A DNA stretch of 33,940 nucleotides from an uncultured Eubacteriales bacterium (lineage in GTDB: Bacteria; Bacillota; Clostridia; Oscillospirales; Oscillospiraceae): assembly GCA_949744165.1 (NCBI GenBank), contig CATJWG010000148.1, forward strand, positions 1 to 33,940, given 5' to 3'. The position numbers and the translations under genes are program-made. This document shows positions 8,604-16,030 of the stretch, piece after piece. The notes beneath the pieces are model-generated. The model made no database searches. It was not told where the DNA came from and worked only from the letters and a program-made list of their open reading frames with translations. Numbering within the stretch: the first letter of the stretch is position 1; each line of letters opens with the position of its first letter.

Positions 8604-8825
8604 ATGATAGTTGTGAATCTTGACGTTATGATGGCACGGCGCAAAATAGGCGTGGGCGAGCTGGCCGAAAAGGTTGGGCTGACGATGGCCAACCTCTCCA
8701 TTCTGAAAAACAACAAGGCCAAAGCCGTGCGTTTTTCTACGCTTGAGGCGCTGTGCCGAGCGCTGGACTGTCAGCCGGGCGACCTTTTAGCCTGGGAGGA
8801 CGACGAAAAGGAGGAACAGACATGA
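8604..8825 (+). CDS. Small Xre/YozG-type helix-turn-helix regulator
   Basis: A 73-residue DNA-binding protein made almost only of a Cro/C1-type helix-turn-helix: ARRKIGVGELAEKVGLTMANLS followed by LCRALDCQPGDLLAWE. It belongs to the small regulators paired with DUF2975 proteins. The start is uncertain by three codons: ATG 8604 fits the family N-terminus and has GAGG seven bases before it, while GTG 8613 is better spaced from GGAG. Its stop overlaps the next start (ATGA). Likely an autoregulator of this operon, possibly through the direct repeats near 8050-8081. Confidence 0.88.
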   Translation: MIVVNLDVMMARRKIGVGELAEKVGLTMANLSILKNNKAKAVRFSTLEALCRALDCQPGDLLAWEDDEKEEQT

Positions 8826-10339
8826 GCGATAAAACCCCCGAACCCCTCAGTGCCGGCGGAGCTCCCAGCCCCGCTCCGGAAGCAGCCCCGCTCTGGTCCG
8901 AGCCATCTGAGAGCGCGGCGCACCGCGCCATGATGGCACAGCCGCGCAAATATCTGCTCTGCTCTGCGGTCTGCGGCCTTTCCTGCGCGTTCCTGTATTG
9001 TGACGCAAGGGCGGGCATAAATGTTCCCGTTTTTTCTTTACTTTTTCTCGCCTGCGCAATTTTCTGTCTCCAAGCCATGGGGATTTACTCTCGTGCGCGC
9101 GTTCTGCCGCCCGCTGCGGGCATACTGCTGCTCAGCCTGTCCACGGCCATGACGGCAAATTACAGCGTTCAGCTTATAAACTGCACGGGCATAGTCCTGC
9201 TCACGGCGATGCTCCTGCTGCGCAGCTTCTGCCAGACAGGGCGCTGGCAGTTCGGGAAATACTTCTCCGCCTTTTTCGGCCTCATTTTCACGGCGCTTTC
9301 CCGTCTGCCGGACCCTGTGCGGTGCCTGTGCACAATACGGCGTGCCGACAGCGAAGCCGGGCACGGTACAGGACTGCATGTTCTGCTGGGACTGGCGGTG
9401 AGCCTGCCGCTTGCTTTCGTGGTGGTGGCGCTGCTGGCGTCCGCAGACAGGGTATTCGGGATGCTGGTTGAGCGAGCGCTTTATTTTGACCTTAGCAGCG
9501 GGGTGGTAACAATCTTCGAGGCGCTGTGGCTGTTCCTGCTCGGCTTTCTCGGGTTGTTCTGCGCGCTGGCGGGACAGGCGCAGTCGCCCGTGGACTCGGC
9601 CGTTAAGGCGACGAAGCGGCGGGAACCGGTGACGGCGATAACCTTCGTGTCCGTACTCGCGGCTATATACATCGTTTTCTGCTCAGTGCAAATAATCTGC
9701 CTGTTCCTGCGCTCCGGACTGCCGGAGGGCTTCACCTACGCCGGCTACGCGCGTCAGGGCTTTTTCCAGCTTTTGTTCGTCAGCCTGCTCAACGCTGCGC
9801 TGGTGGTATTCTGCTCTTGGAAATTCCGCCCCAGCCGTATTCTTCGGGTGATGCTGACGCTCGTGAGCGCGTGTACCTACATTCTGATTGCTTCCTCTGC
9901 CTACCGAATGCTGATGTACGTAAATGTGTACGGACTTACCTTCCTGCGCATCCTGGTGCTGTGGTTCTTAGGTGTGCTGGCAATTTTGATGTCCGGCATA
10001 GTCGTGAGCCTTTACCGACGGGGCTGGAACCTTTTTCGCTTCACCTGCTGTGTTTGTCTGAGCTTATGGCTGGTGTTCTCCTTTGCAAAGCCTGACAGGA
10101 TAGCGGCACGGTACAACCTCTTGCGCTTCGGTATGACGGACGACATAGTCTGCCTGACGCTCTACGAGCTGTCGCTCGATGCCGTGCCGGTGATGGCCGG
10201 CTGCGATTACGACGGCGTTTACTCCGAGGAGTGGAGGGGCTACCTGCAATACTCCGTCCCCCGCGAGCTCGACTGGCACGGCGTGCGCGGCTTCAACTCA
10301 GCGGTCTGGGAAGCGGCAAGAGCCGCTGAGAATGCGTGA
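8822..10339 (+). CDS. DUF4173 (DUF4153-like) polytopic membrane protein
   Basis: A 505-residue membrane protein with about 12 hydrophobic segments after a Pro/Ser-rich cytoplasmic N-terminus. The stretch FTYAGYARQGFFQLLFV, then SSAYRMLMYVNVYGLTFLR and a late AKPDRIAARYNL block are characteristic of DUF4173 proteins, whose role is unknown. Start ATG 8822 overlaps the end of the regulator gene and is preceded by AAGGAGGAAC. Co-transcribed with the DUF2975 and Xre genes. The final hundred residues are soluble and extend beyond the last membrane span. Confidence 0.85.
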   Translation: MSDKTPEPLSAGGAPSPAPEAAPLWSEPSESAAHRAMMAQPRKYLLCSAVCGLSCAFLYCDARAGINVPVFSLLFLACAIFCLQAMGIYSRARVLPPAAGILLLSLSTAMTANYSVQLINCTGIVLLTAMLLLRSFCQTGRWQFGKYFSAFFGLIFTALSRLPDPVRCLCTIRRADSEAGHGTGLHVLLGLAVSLPLAFVVVALLASADRVFGMLVERALYFDLSSGVVTIFEALWLFLLGFLGLFCALAGQAQSPVDSAVKATKRREPVTAITFVSVLAAIYIVFCSVQIICLFLRSGLPEGFTYAGYARQGFFQLLFVSLLNAALVVFCSWKFRPSRILRVMLTLVSACTYILIASSAYRMLMYVNVYGLTFLRILVLWFLGVLAILMSGIVVSLYRRGWNLFRFTCCVCLSLWLVFSFAKPDRIAARYNLLRFGMTDDIVCLTLYELSLDAVPVMAGCDYDGVYSEEWRGYLQYSVPRELDWHGVRGFNSAVWEAARAAENA

Positions 10340-10382
10340 CAAGTGCTCTTGGCAAAAAAAGAGATTAATGTTATCATTGGAC

Positions 10383-10583
10383 ATGAGGGTTAAAATGTTG
10401 CTGTACAGTCTGTTTTTCGGCCTGTTGGCCTGGGCTATTGACGGTGCTGGTGAAAAAATCCGCGGCGGCACAGGCAGGTTTATCGGCACTATAGACGCCG
10501 TGGTTTACTGAATCATCACAATGCTTGCAGTAACACCGATGCTCAATTCCATCGCCCTGCTCCGGCAGGACGCGAACCAATGA
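10383..10583 (+). pseudogene. Possible small two-span membrane protein interrupted by TGA
   Basis: From ATG 10383 (or ATG 10395, with GAGGG before it) a 42-codon frame encodes a hydrophobic span and a Gly/Arg-rich loop, then hits TGA at 10509-10511. The same frame continues at once for 23 more codons with a second hydrophobic stretch (MLAVTPMLNSIALL) to TGA at 10581. Without the first stop it would be a 66-residue hairpin membrane protein. TGA may replace TGG (Trp) or CGA (Arg). A normal ribosome site for the next gene follows directly. I do not recognise the family; it could equally be an intact 42-residue protein or chance. Confidence 0.35.
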
Positions 10584-10596
10584 GGAGGAAAACGCT

Positions 10597-10833
10597 ATGG
10601 TAAACTACGTCAATCAGGAAGCTTTTTTTGACTGGTACGACTCGGTGAGTAAAGCCGCACACACTGACAAGTCCACGCTGCTCAGCGAGCTGTTTAACCG
10701 CTACTGCCAGACAGGCGAAGAGCACTACACCCTGTCGGCGGCGCAGACAAAAAGCGGTCAGGAGGAGAGTTTTTCATTCCGCTTTGAAAACATTGGCTGC
10801 TGCGGCGCGAGTACTGTGTTTATATACTTTTGA
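10597..10833 (+). CDS. Small hypothetical protein, 78 residues
   Basis: Start ATG has a strong TGAGGAGGAAAA site. The protein is soluble, rich in aromatic and polar residues, with CCGAS near the C-terminus; no family recognised. It ends just before a terminator hairpin. It follows the interrupted small ORF by 13 bases and may share its transcript. The good ribosome site and typical codons support a real gene. Confidence 0.6.
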   Translation: MVNYVNQEAFFDWYDSVSKAAHTDKSTLLSELFNRYCQTGEEHYTLSAAQTKSGQEESFSFRFENIGCCGASTVFIYF

Positions 10834-10846
10834 CTTCAAAGGAAAA

Positions 10847-10880
10847 GAAACAGGAGGACATAGTCCTCCTGTTTCCTTCT
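10847..10880. terminator. Bidirectional terminator
   Basis: Inverted repeat GAAACAGGAGGAC (10847-10859) / GTCCTCCTGTTTC (10863-10875) with a 3-base loop, flanked by T-rich sequence on both strands. It ends the 78-residue gene and the convergent plsC-type gene. Confidence 0.75.
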
Positions 10881-10953
10881 TGTTGAGAATATATTCCACG
10901 CTCCCGGCCGCGTGTCCCACAAAGTCTGCGGCACTTCTGTTTTCGGCCCTCTT

Positions 10954-11760
10954 TCATGTGTTCGCGCACTGCATACAGCGGCGGACTTCGTCTCCTATCT
11001 CTGTGGTCTTCAGCTCATGCACGCGCTCAGCGTCAATTACCTCTAAAATATCCATATACACATCGGTTCGCCGCCAGGGAGCATTTTTAGCTATGTTCTC
11101 AGTGTCCCGCACAACCATCACCACAACGGGCACCTTCGCTTTCTGTGCAATCTTGAACGCACCGTTACGGAATGGCAACAGCTCATCCGACGTATTTCTC
11201 TTGCCCTCAGGATAGATAAAAAAAGATGTCACGTCGTTTTTCACAAGTTCCGCTGCCGCCAATATTGTCTTGAGTGCCGCGCGGTCGTTCTCCCTGTCTA
11301 TCGGCAGGCAGCATATCTTATGAACAAAGCGCCCTATGAAGGGTATGCGCAGAATTGACGGCTTGGCCACGAAAGCCAAATCGTATTTTCTCATAGCCCA
11401 TATTGCGAGCACGGGGTCAAAGCCTGAGCGGTGGTTGCTCACCATCAGCCATCTCCCCTGCGGTATCTTCTCCTCACCGCTGATATGTATACGGACGTTG
11501 GCAAAGGCTATGAGCACTCCAAGCACATACTTTGAAAACGCGCAGTAAAACCCGCTGTGTGTTTTCTGCGGCTTGCTCGGGTCGATAAACAACGACAAAA
11601 CCGCGATTATGATCAGAAACAGCACCAACGCCGCCAAGAAGAATGCCGCAAACCAGACCGCAAACATCAAAATCAGCGTTGCCCCCGCGTATCCGCAGGC
11701 CAGGCACACCACGACGCTCAACACAGCGCCGAGACACATAAATGGCAGCAGTACAAGCAT
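10954..11760 (-). CDS. plsC: 1-acyl-sn-glycerol-3-phosphate acyltransferase (PlsC-like)
   Basis: A 268-residue membrane-associated acyltransferase. Two N-terminal hydrophobic segments (to residue 58) are followed by the PlsC domain: NHRSGFD with the catalytic His110-x4-Asp115, then FVAKPSILRIPFIG, and YPEGKRN around Glu185, a variant of the EGTRS motif. Family members acylate lysophosphatidic acid to phosphatidic acid at the inner membrane face. It starts two bases after the stop of the upstream gene, so translation is coupled. Slightly longer N-terminus than the usual 200-250 residues. Confidence 0.92.
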   Translation of the reverse strand: MLVLLPFMCLGAVLSVVVCLACGYAGATLILMFAVWFAAFFLAALVLFLIIIAVLSLFIDPSKPQKTHSGFYCAFSKYVLGVLIAFANVRIHISGEEKIPQGRWLMVSNHRSGFDPVLAIWAMRKYDLAFVAKPSILRIPFIGRFVHKICCLPIDRENDRAALKTILAAAELVKNDVTSFFIYPEGKRNTSDELLPFRNGAFKIAQKAKVPVVVMVVRDTENIAKNAPWRRTDVYMDILEVIDAERVHELKTTEIGDEVRRCMQCANT

Positions 11761-11762
11761 TT

Positions 11763-12302
11763 TTATTTACTCCAGAATCTGACTTTCTTCTTTCTCGACT
11801 CTCTCCTTATTTCCCCATCTGTTTCCCCCGTGGGCTCGTCCCCTCTGCCAGTCTCCTCACCGCCCTCCGGCACAGCTTCGTGTGCGTCATTGCCCTCCGT
11901 TTCTTCAAAATCGTCCGCACCCGCGGCTTCCTCCGGCTCCGATTCCGCACCTTGCCCCGCTTCGGTGTCGCCGTCCTCCGGCTCCGCATTGTCCTGTTCG
12001 GTTTTTTCAACGGATTCAAGACTTATTCCTGAATCGACTATATTCGGCTCGCCGGTGGCCCCTGCCATGATATCTATGCTTCCGTCGCCGTCCCAGTCTG
12101 CCATGACCGCATCGGGCTCTCCGTCACCGTCGAAATCTACAGTGTATACGCTGCGGGTATCCATGGGCTTAACCCTTGTGATTATATCCTCTGCCAGTCT
12201 TTTAATTTCGGCTCTCTTGACGTAGGAAATTACCCCACCGGCCACTGCTGCCGCGGCCGCTCCTATAAGCAGCACAGTTCCAAGTCCGTGTTTTTTTGCC
12301 AT
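11763..12302 (-). CDS. Membrane-anchored acidic protein with Asp/Gly calcium-loop-like repeats
   Basis: A 179-residue protein with one hydrophobic segment (about residues 8-26). Two tandem D-x-D-G-D-G-type loops follow (DFDGDGEPDAVMADWDGDGSIDI), like the calcium loops of EF-hand, dockerin or FG-GAP-type repeats. The remaining 90 residues are a disordered Glu/Asp/Gly-rich tail ending in a basic cluster RRESRKKKVRF. No family recognised. Start ATG has ACAGGAGGAA. It forms an operon with the plsC-type gene. Calcium binding is an inference from the loops alone. Confidence 0.78.
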   Translation of the reverse strand: MAKKHGLGTVLLIGAAAAAVAGGVISYVKRAEIKRLAEDIITRVKPMDTRSVYTVDFDGDGEPDAVMADWDGDGSIDIMAGATGEPNIVDSGISLESVEKTEQDNAEPEDGDTEAGQGAESEPEEAAGADDFEETEGNDAHEAVPEGGEETGRGDEPTGETDGEIRRESRKKKVRFWSK

Positions 12303-12323
12303 AGTAATTCCTCCTGTAAAATG

Positions 12324-12347
12324 TGTACAATAGGTATTAATTGTACA
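12324..12347. promoter_or_regulatory. Perfect dyad TGTACAAT-n8-ATTGTACA, possible operator
   Basis: Inverted 8-base half-sites (12324-12331, 12340-12347) lie between the promoter and the ribosome site of the acidic-protein/plsC operon. Position and symmetry suggest a repressor site. Confidence 0.5.
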
Positions 12348-12387
12348 TGTATTTACTCAAATATTTCTTAATTTTGATATGTAATTT

Positions 12388-12416
12388 ATTATAGCAGAGT
12401 TTTTCTGGATAATCAA
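12388..12416 (-). promoter_or_regulatory. Promoter for the acidic-protein/plsC operon
   Basis: Minus strand: TTGATT (12411-12416), 17-base spacer, TATAAT (12388-12393). Confidence 0.65.
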
Positions 12417-12594
12417 TCATATCATCACGGTTTCTGCGATTCGTAAAGTAAAATTTCTCTTGACAGGGAAAAAGAATAAGCATCAACTGATGCTCATTCT
12501 TCATTATTTATTTCAGTTCTTTCGGTTATATTTGTTTGCTTTGTTATATCTGAATTTTCTGTATTGTTATAAGTCTGACACAAAAGTTTTAGCC

Positions 12595-12617
12595 CGCCAG
12601 CACCATAAATGCTGGCG
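12595..12617 (-). terminator. Terminator downstream of the Xre remnant
   Basis: CGCCAGCA / TGCTGGCG, 8-bp perfect stem with a 7-base loop; in minus direction it is followed by GGCTAAAACTTTT, a weak T tract. Confidence 0.55.
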
Positions 12618-12681
12618 CAAACAAACAGTGCTCCGCCTAATGCACAATATCATGCAAAGTATATACCGTTGATAATGTAAA

Positions 12682-12999
12682 TCATATCGCTTCGTCGTCT
12701 TCCTCTACCGAATACTCCATCAAATCCTCCACCCGGCAGCCCAGGACATTGGCCATAGCCAGCACGGTCTGGCCAGATGCCTTGTTGATATCCTTGGTTT
12801 TTAATTCATACTGTTGCAACGTTCTCAGGTTCACACCTGATTTCTCCGCCAGCTCCTTTTGGGAGTAGCCGCACCGTTTCCGTTGTTGCTGCAGCTTGGC
12901 CTGTGCGTTTTTCCTGCGGATAATGGCGTTCACGGTATCGACGAACTTCTCCTCGGCAGCCTCGTGCAAGGTGTTATACAGCTTCCTGACCTCAAGCAT
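12682..12999 (-). CDS. Xre-family regulator, N-terminally truncated remnant
   Basis: About 105 residues with a C-terminal Cro/C1 helix-turn-helix: QQQRKRCGYSQKELAEKSGV, LRTLQQYELKTKDINKA, and VLGCRVEDLMEY. The same layout is common at the C-terminus of longer Firmicute regulators. The frame is open back to a stop at 13036-13038, and residues just before the first Met (ISKDIHDNIS) also look like coding sequence, yet no ribosome site precedes ATG 12999. Upstream it runs straight into the methylase gene in another frame. I infer that a deletion removed its start together with the methylase 3' end. DNA binding may survive if it is translated at all. Confidence 0.65.
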   Translation of the reverse strand: MLEVRKLYNTLHEAAEEKFVDTVNAIIRRKNAQAKLQQQRKRCGYSQKELAEKSGVNLRTLQQYELKTKDINKASGQTVLAMANVLGCRVEDLMEYSVEEDDEAI

Positions 13000-13020
13000 G
13001 GAAATGTTGTCGTGGATATC

Positions 13021-13769
13021 CTTAGAAATCGCTTCTCATGTCTGGTTTTGCTTCCGCCCTCCGTAATAACAGACAGGTAATGCGGGTTCAGGAGCATGAG
13101 GTGAAACGCCTCGCTGCTTATCCTGCTGCGGAAAAAGCTTCCGACGCACACGCGGTGCAGGCGCGTCTGGGCCTCATCAGCGCGCAGCTCGTCAAGCTCC
13201 ACACCGTAGGCGAAGCAGTTGTTGCCCTGGGCTATCTGCCGCAGGGCTTTCCCGCAGCCGCAGCAGGGGTCGAACACGTTTGTCGTCACGCCCTCCGGAA
13301 ACTGTATCCCCCGAAGGATATGGGCGATATTGTCCGGGTCGGTTGGGTAGTAGCCCATCCTCACGCGGTTCATCAGGCGGCCTATTACCTGAGCGTTTAC
13401 CGTGTCCTGAGCCTCGGGCAGCTTCTGGGCGAAGCTGCACAGCACGCCGCACACGGGCTTATACGCGCGGCTCATAAGGTTAAAGCCAGAGAGCCCCTCG
13501 TATAGCTTTCCGGCTGTCGAGGCCAGCGCGTCGTCATCTGTTTCCAGCAGCGCAAGCTGAGCGTCACGCAGAGCCGAAAGGATACGCTCTTGCGTCCTTT
13601 GAAGCTCCAGATAGCATTCCTGCGCGCGGGGAAGATTGCCCTCCCTGTACTTTTCCACATTGCTCCGGTTGGTCAAAAGCTCGGCGCAGCCTTTGGAGAG
13701 CGTCTTGCGGGCCGCGCTCAGCTTCTCCAGCACGAAAAGCCGTTCGGCGCTCTCAGGCAGCGCGCTCAT
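13021..13769 (-). pseudogene. N6-adenine DNA methylase (DUF6094-like), 3' truncated
   Basis: From ATG 13769 about 245 residues of an adenine methylase: SAM-binding motif I as FDPCCGCGKAL, followed by FAYGVELD, and the catalytic-type motif as NPHY. Active enzymes of this class have NPPY or DPPY, so one Pro is replaced. The recognisable sequence stops at KTRHEKRFL near 13021-13035, after which the frame reads out-of-frame Xre-regulator sequence and ends at 12930. Relatives continue for a further domain. Start overlaps the end of the upstream gene by 17 bases. Truncation plus the NPHY change make loss of activity likely. Confidence 0.75.
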
Positions 13770-14199
13770 AGTCCACGTCCCTTCGCAGAGAAAGCTGGCA
13801 TTCCAGCAGCTTCTCATAGCTCATGTTTGCCAGCTCCGTGCGGCTGATACTGCGGTTGTAGCCCCCGCGGTGGTCTTTGAGATTGCGCACGCTCCGGTAG
13901 AGCAGCACGTTTTGTCCGAAGCTGAACTGTTCGATGCAGATATGTATGCCGCCATTTTACCACATACCGGTGAGTTAACACTCTCCGGAAACGGCGATGC
14001 CTCCGGCGTTGGCCGTAACGGCAGCGTCATGCCGGCCAAGGTCCTTTGCCAGCGCCCGAAGAAAGGTCTTTCCGACATTCAGAAATACCTTTTTATCCCC
14101 TTTTGGGCCGGACTCACGCTCTCCCCAGATATACCCGAGGTCATGTCCGAGCAGCTCGGCGAAGCGGCGTATATTGTTTTCCTGTGATTTGAATGACAT
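13753..14199 (-). pseudogene. Conserved-looking small protein split by two in-frame TAA stops
   Basis: ATG 14199, with GGAGG eight bases upstream, starts a 74-residue frame (QENNIRRFAELLGHDLGYIW, KGDKKVFLNVGKTFLRALAK) ending at TAA 13975-13977. The same frame resumes at once: five codons (LTGMW), a second TAA at 13957-13959, then 67 codons of good coding character (NGGIHICIEQFSFGQNVLLY, RTELANMSYEKLLECQ) to TGA at 13753, which overlaps the methylase start. Without the stops it is a 148-residue protein. An ATG six bases before the second TAA is in frame, so the second half also lacks a normal start. Both TAA could derive from CAA (Gln). Family and function not recognised. Confidence 0.68.
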
Positions 14200-14233
14200 C
14201 TTTTGTTCCTCCAATTTTTATATTTTCCTTGTC

Positions 14234-14943
14234 TTATGCCGCTTCAGGCATAAAAGTATCCGTTCCTAAATCCAGAACAGGGGCGTTTTCCTCCGGCGTG
14301 CCGGGTATTATTTGAAGCGTGTAGCCCTGCTCGCGCAGCAGCTTGAACATTCCCTGTATCCGTTTCAGCTCGAAATTGTCGTCGGGCTTCTCGGCGGACG
14401 CGGCTCTTGCCGCCTGCTCCGCCATGATTTTCTTTACCGTTTTGGCAATTTACTCACGGAGATGACCGTCTCCGCCGTCGTTGTGGTTGTCATCACTGCC
14501 GTCCTCAGAGCTGCTTTTTGCGTCTTTGTCCTGCGCCTTCGGCGCGGTCAGCCTTGACCAGAGGGAACGCAGCTCTGAAGCAAGCATCAGTCCGAACATG
14601 CTGCCCTTTTCGCTCCCAGGTTCACAACCTCCTCAGCGTCCAATTCATCTATCTCGCTGACGGAAACCGTCAGCTTGCCCGCCTTTACATATTGTGCAGA
14701 CAAAAAGACAGATACCGCTGCACTCTTGCTGGCAATCAGTTCCATGGTCTGCGCCTGATGGGCGATTAAACGCCTGCAAATGACGGAGCCGCACTCAAGC
14801 TCACGCACACGAATATCTCCCGCATGGACCGACTGCGCTTTCACCACGCCGTCGCCGCTGACGGTCTTTGCGGAAATGCCGCTGGCAACCTTCACGCAGC
14901 CATTGACGATAATGTACTCAGTCTCCAGGCTTTCATAGCACAC
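14234..14943 (-). pseudogene. Beta-helix-like protein, broken by a frameshift and an in-frame stop
   Basis: GTG 14943 with AAAGGAG upstream starts 118 residues of short repeating beta-strand-like units (VKVASGISAKTVSGDG, RVRELECGSVICRRLIAH), similar in style to polymer-forming/bactofilin repeats. The frame ends at 14587, but the overlapping frame continues from 14599 (MFGLMLASELRSLWSRLTAP) to TAA at 14450-14452, and beyond that stop again in the same frame with a final domain (FELKRIQGMFKLLREQGYTL, IPGTPEENAPVLDLGTD) to 14234. One missing A in the A run at 14607-14610 would restore LGAKKGSMFG. I read this as one former gene of about 236 codons with two lesions. A -1 slip at the A run would also join the first two frames. 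Confidence 0.62.
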
Positions 14944-14972
14944 GGTTTCTCCTTTGGGTATTTAAATGCTTT

Positions 14973-15680
14973 TCATTTAGTTCTCCTTCCTTTAATCAGG
15001 CCGCGCCCCGTATTCCTTCGGAAACACGCGCGGTAAGTATCAGAGCCTTCATCGTCGCTGAGCGCCAGACGTATACCGTCTATACACCACACATGCTTTC
15101 CTTCAAAGCGGATACCGGAGGCCGCGTGCCTGCTCTCGCCAGAGCCGTTTGCGTAACGGACCTGTTTCACTCTCTCATAGAGCGTGTTTGCCACAGCAGT
15201 ATAATGCTCCGTTGGCTCCACTGTAGGAAATTCCGGGTACAGCGCCGTGTCATAAACAGGGAACTCCTCGCCGGCGCTCTCGATCACGAGATGCGGGTCT
15301 ATCTCGATGTGCGTCCCTCCGCAGGAAACCCTTGCGGTGATGCTTGGAAAGAAGCGGTCAAGATTTCCCATGACAATATACAGACGAGTTGCTTTTTCGT
15401 CCTTATCATCGACGGGCGAAAGCTTTGCCGGCATACTGTTGTGGGAATGGACGTCAGCGTACAGCAGGCAAATAAGCTTGTCCGGCGCCCTGGCCGCTTC
15501 CACGCTGGGGAACACGCCCTTGTAATCGGGCAGTGTTCCCTTGCTCTTGGCGACGACAGTAGGGATAACGAGGCAGTCCGGTTCCTTGATTTTGCCCTTT
15601 TTGAGCGCGTCCAGAAATGCCTTGGGCTTTTCGATCTCCTCCTTCAGCTTTGCGATAGTCGTTTCCTTGGGATTAGCCAC
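14973..15680 (-). CDS. JAMM/JAB (MPN+) metalloprotease-like protein, 5' end damaged
   Basis: From GTG 15680, 235 residues carrying an exact JAMM motif H-x-H-x7-S-x2-D at residues 78-91 (ADVHSHNSMPAKLSPVDD). JAMM enzymes are zinc isopeptidases; prokaryotic JAB proteins often accompany ThiF/E1-like and ubiquitin-like proteins, or PRTRC cassettes, in mobile elements. No such partner is in this window. The frame is open 31 codons further up with good coding sequence (RKADCFPELEEGKTVSWKIK) to TAG at 15774-15776, beyond which the same frame continues as coding-like sequence (LSRAFGLAGDMEDASQTF). So the original start is probably near 15822 and the TAG, possibly from CAG, is a lesion. GTG 15680 has no good ribosome site. 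The C-terminal 70 residues after the fold are unassigned. Confidence 0.72.
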   Translation of the reverse strand: MANPKETTIAKLKEEIEKPKAFLDALKKGKIKEPDCLVIPTVVAKSKGTLPDYKGVFPSVEAARAPDKLICLLYADVHSHNSMPAKLSPVDDKDEKATRLYIVMGNLDRFFPSITARVSCGGTHIEIDPHLVIESAGEEFPVYDTALYPEFPTVEPTEHYTAVANTLYERVKQVRYANGSGESRHAASGIRFEGKHVWCIDGIRLALSDDEGSDTYRACFRRNTGRGLIKGRRTK

Positions 15681-15875
15681 GGACTTTGTTACTTCGCCGT
15701 ACTTGATCTTCCATGAGACGGTCTTTCCCTCCTCCAGCTCGGGGAAACAGTCAGCCTTTCTGATGCGCAGCTCCTAAAAGGTCTGGGAAGCATCCTCCAT
15801 GTCACCAGCCAATCCAAATGCTCTGCTCAAATTTTCATCTATTGCTTTGTGCGCCTTCCGTTTCTTTTTGGAGGC

Positions 15876-15914
15876 AAAAAGACCGTAACGCCTCATAAGG
15901 CAATTACGGTCTTT
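15876..15914 (-). terminator. Terminator-like hairpin (putative attenuator) in leader A
   Basis: AAAGACCGTAA / TTACGGTCTTT, 11 bp, with an inner GCCT/AGGC helix in the loop and five T in a row at its end, in minus direction. It sits between promoter and first gene, so it could control read-through. Confidence 0.75.
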
Positions 15915-16030
15915 CGTGGTCCTGTATAGTATTTTGGTGTTTCACGGTCCGCTGCGGAAGGCAGAAGGGCGCACTTCACCCTCTTACCCTTTTATCCTCC
16001 CTAATATGCTCCTCCCTGAAATACAGGTAC

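Larger units (their letters stand above)
12303..12681. other. Gene-free gap at the chromosome / accessory-region junction
   Basis: AT-rich, 379 bases, no convincing gene. It holds the promoter and dyad of the acidic-protein/plsC operon, an imperfect hairpin at 12472-12501 (AAGAAT.AGCATCA / TGATGCT.ATTCTT) and a terminator at 12595-12617. The accessory region of decayed and mobile-type genes begins here. I found no tRNA, integrase or flanking att repeat. Confidence 0.6.

Noticed and set aside
12303..12681. Integration site (att, tRNA, integrase) at the left border
   Set aside because: No tRNA, recombinase gene or matching direct repeat seen; the border is only inferred from gene content.
12682..15822. 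Genetic-code change (stop codons read as Gln) in operon A
   Set aside because: TAA, TAG and TGA all end intact genes in the same element, and a frameshift and a deletion in the same operon favour simple decay.
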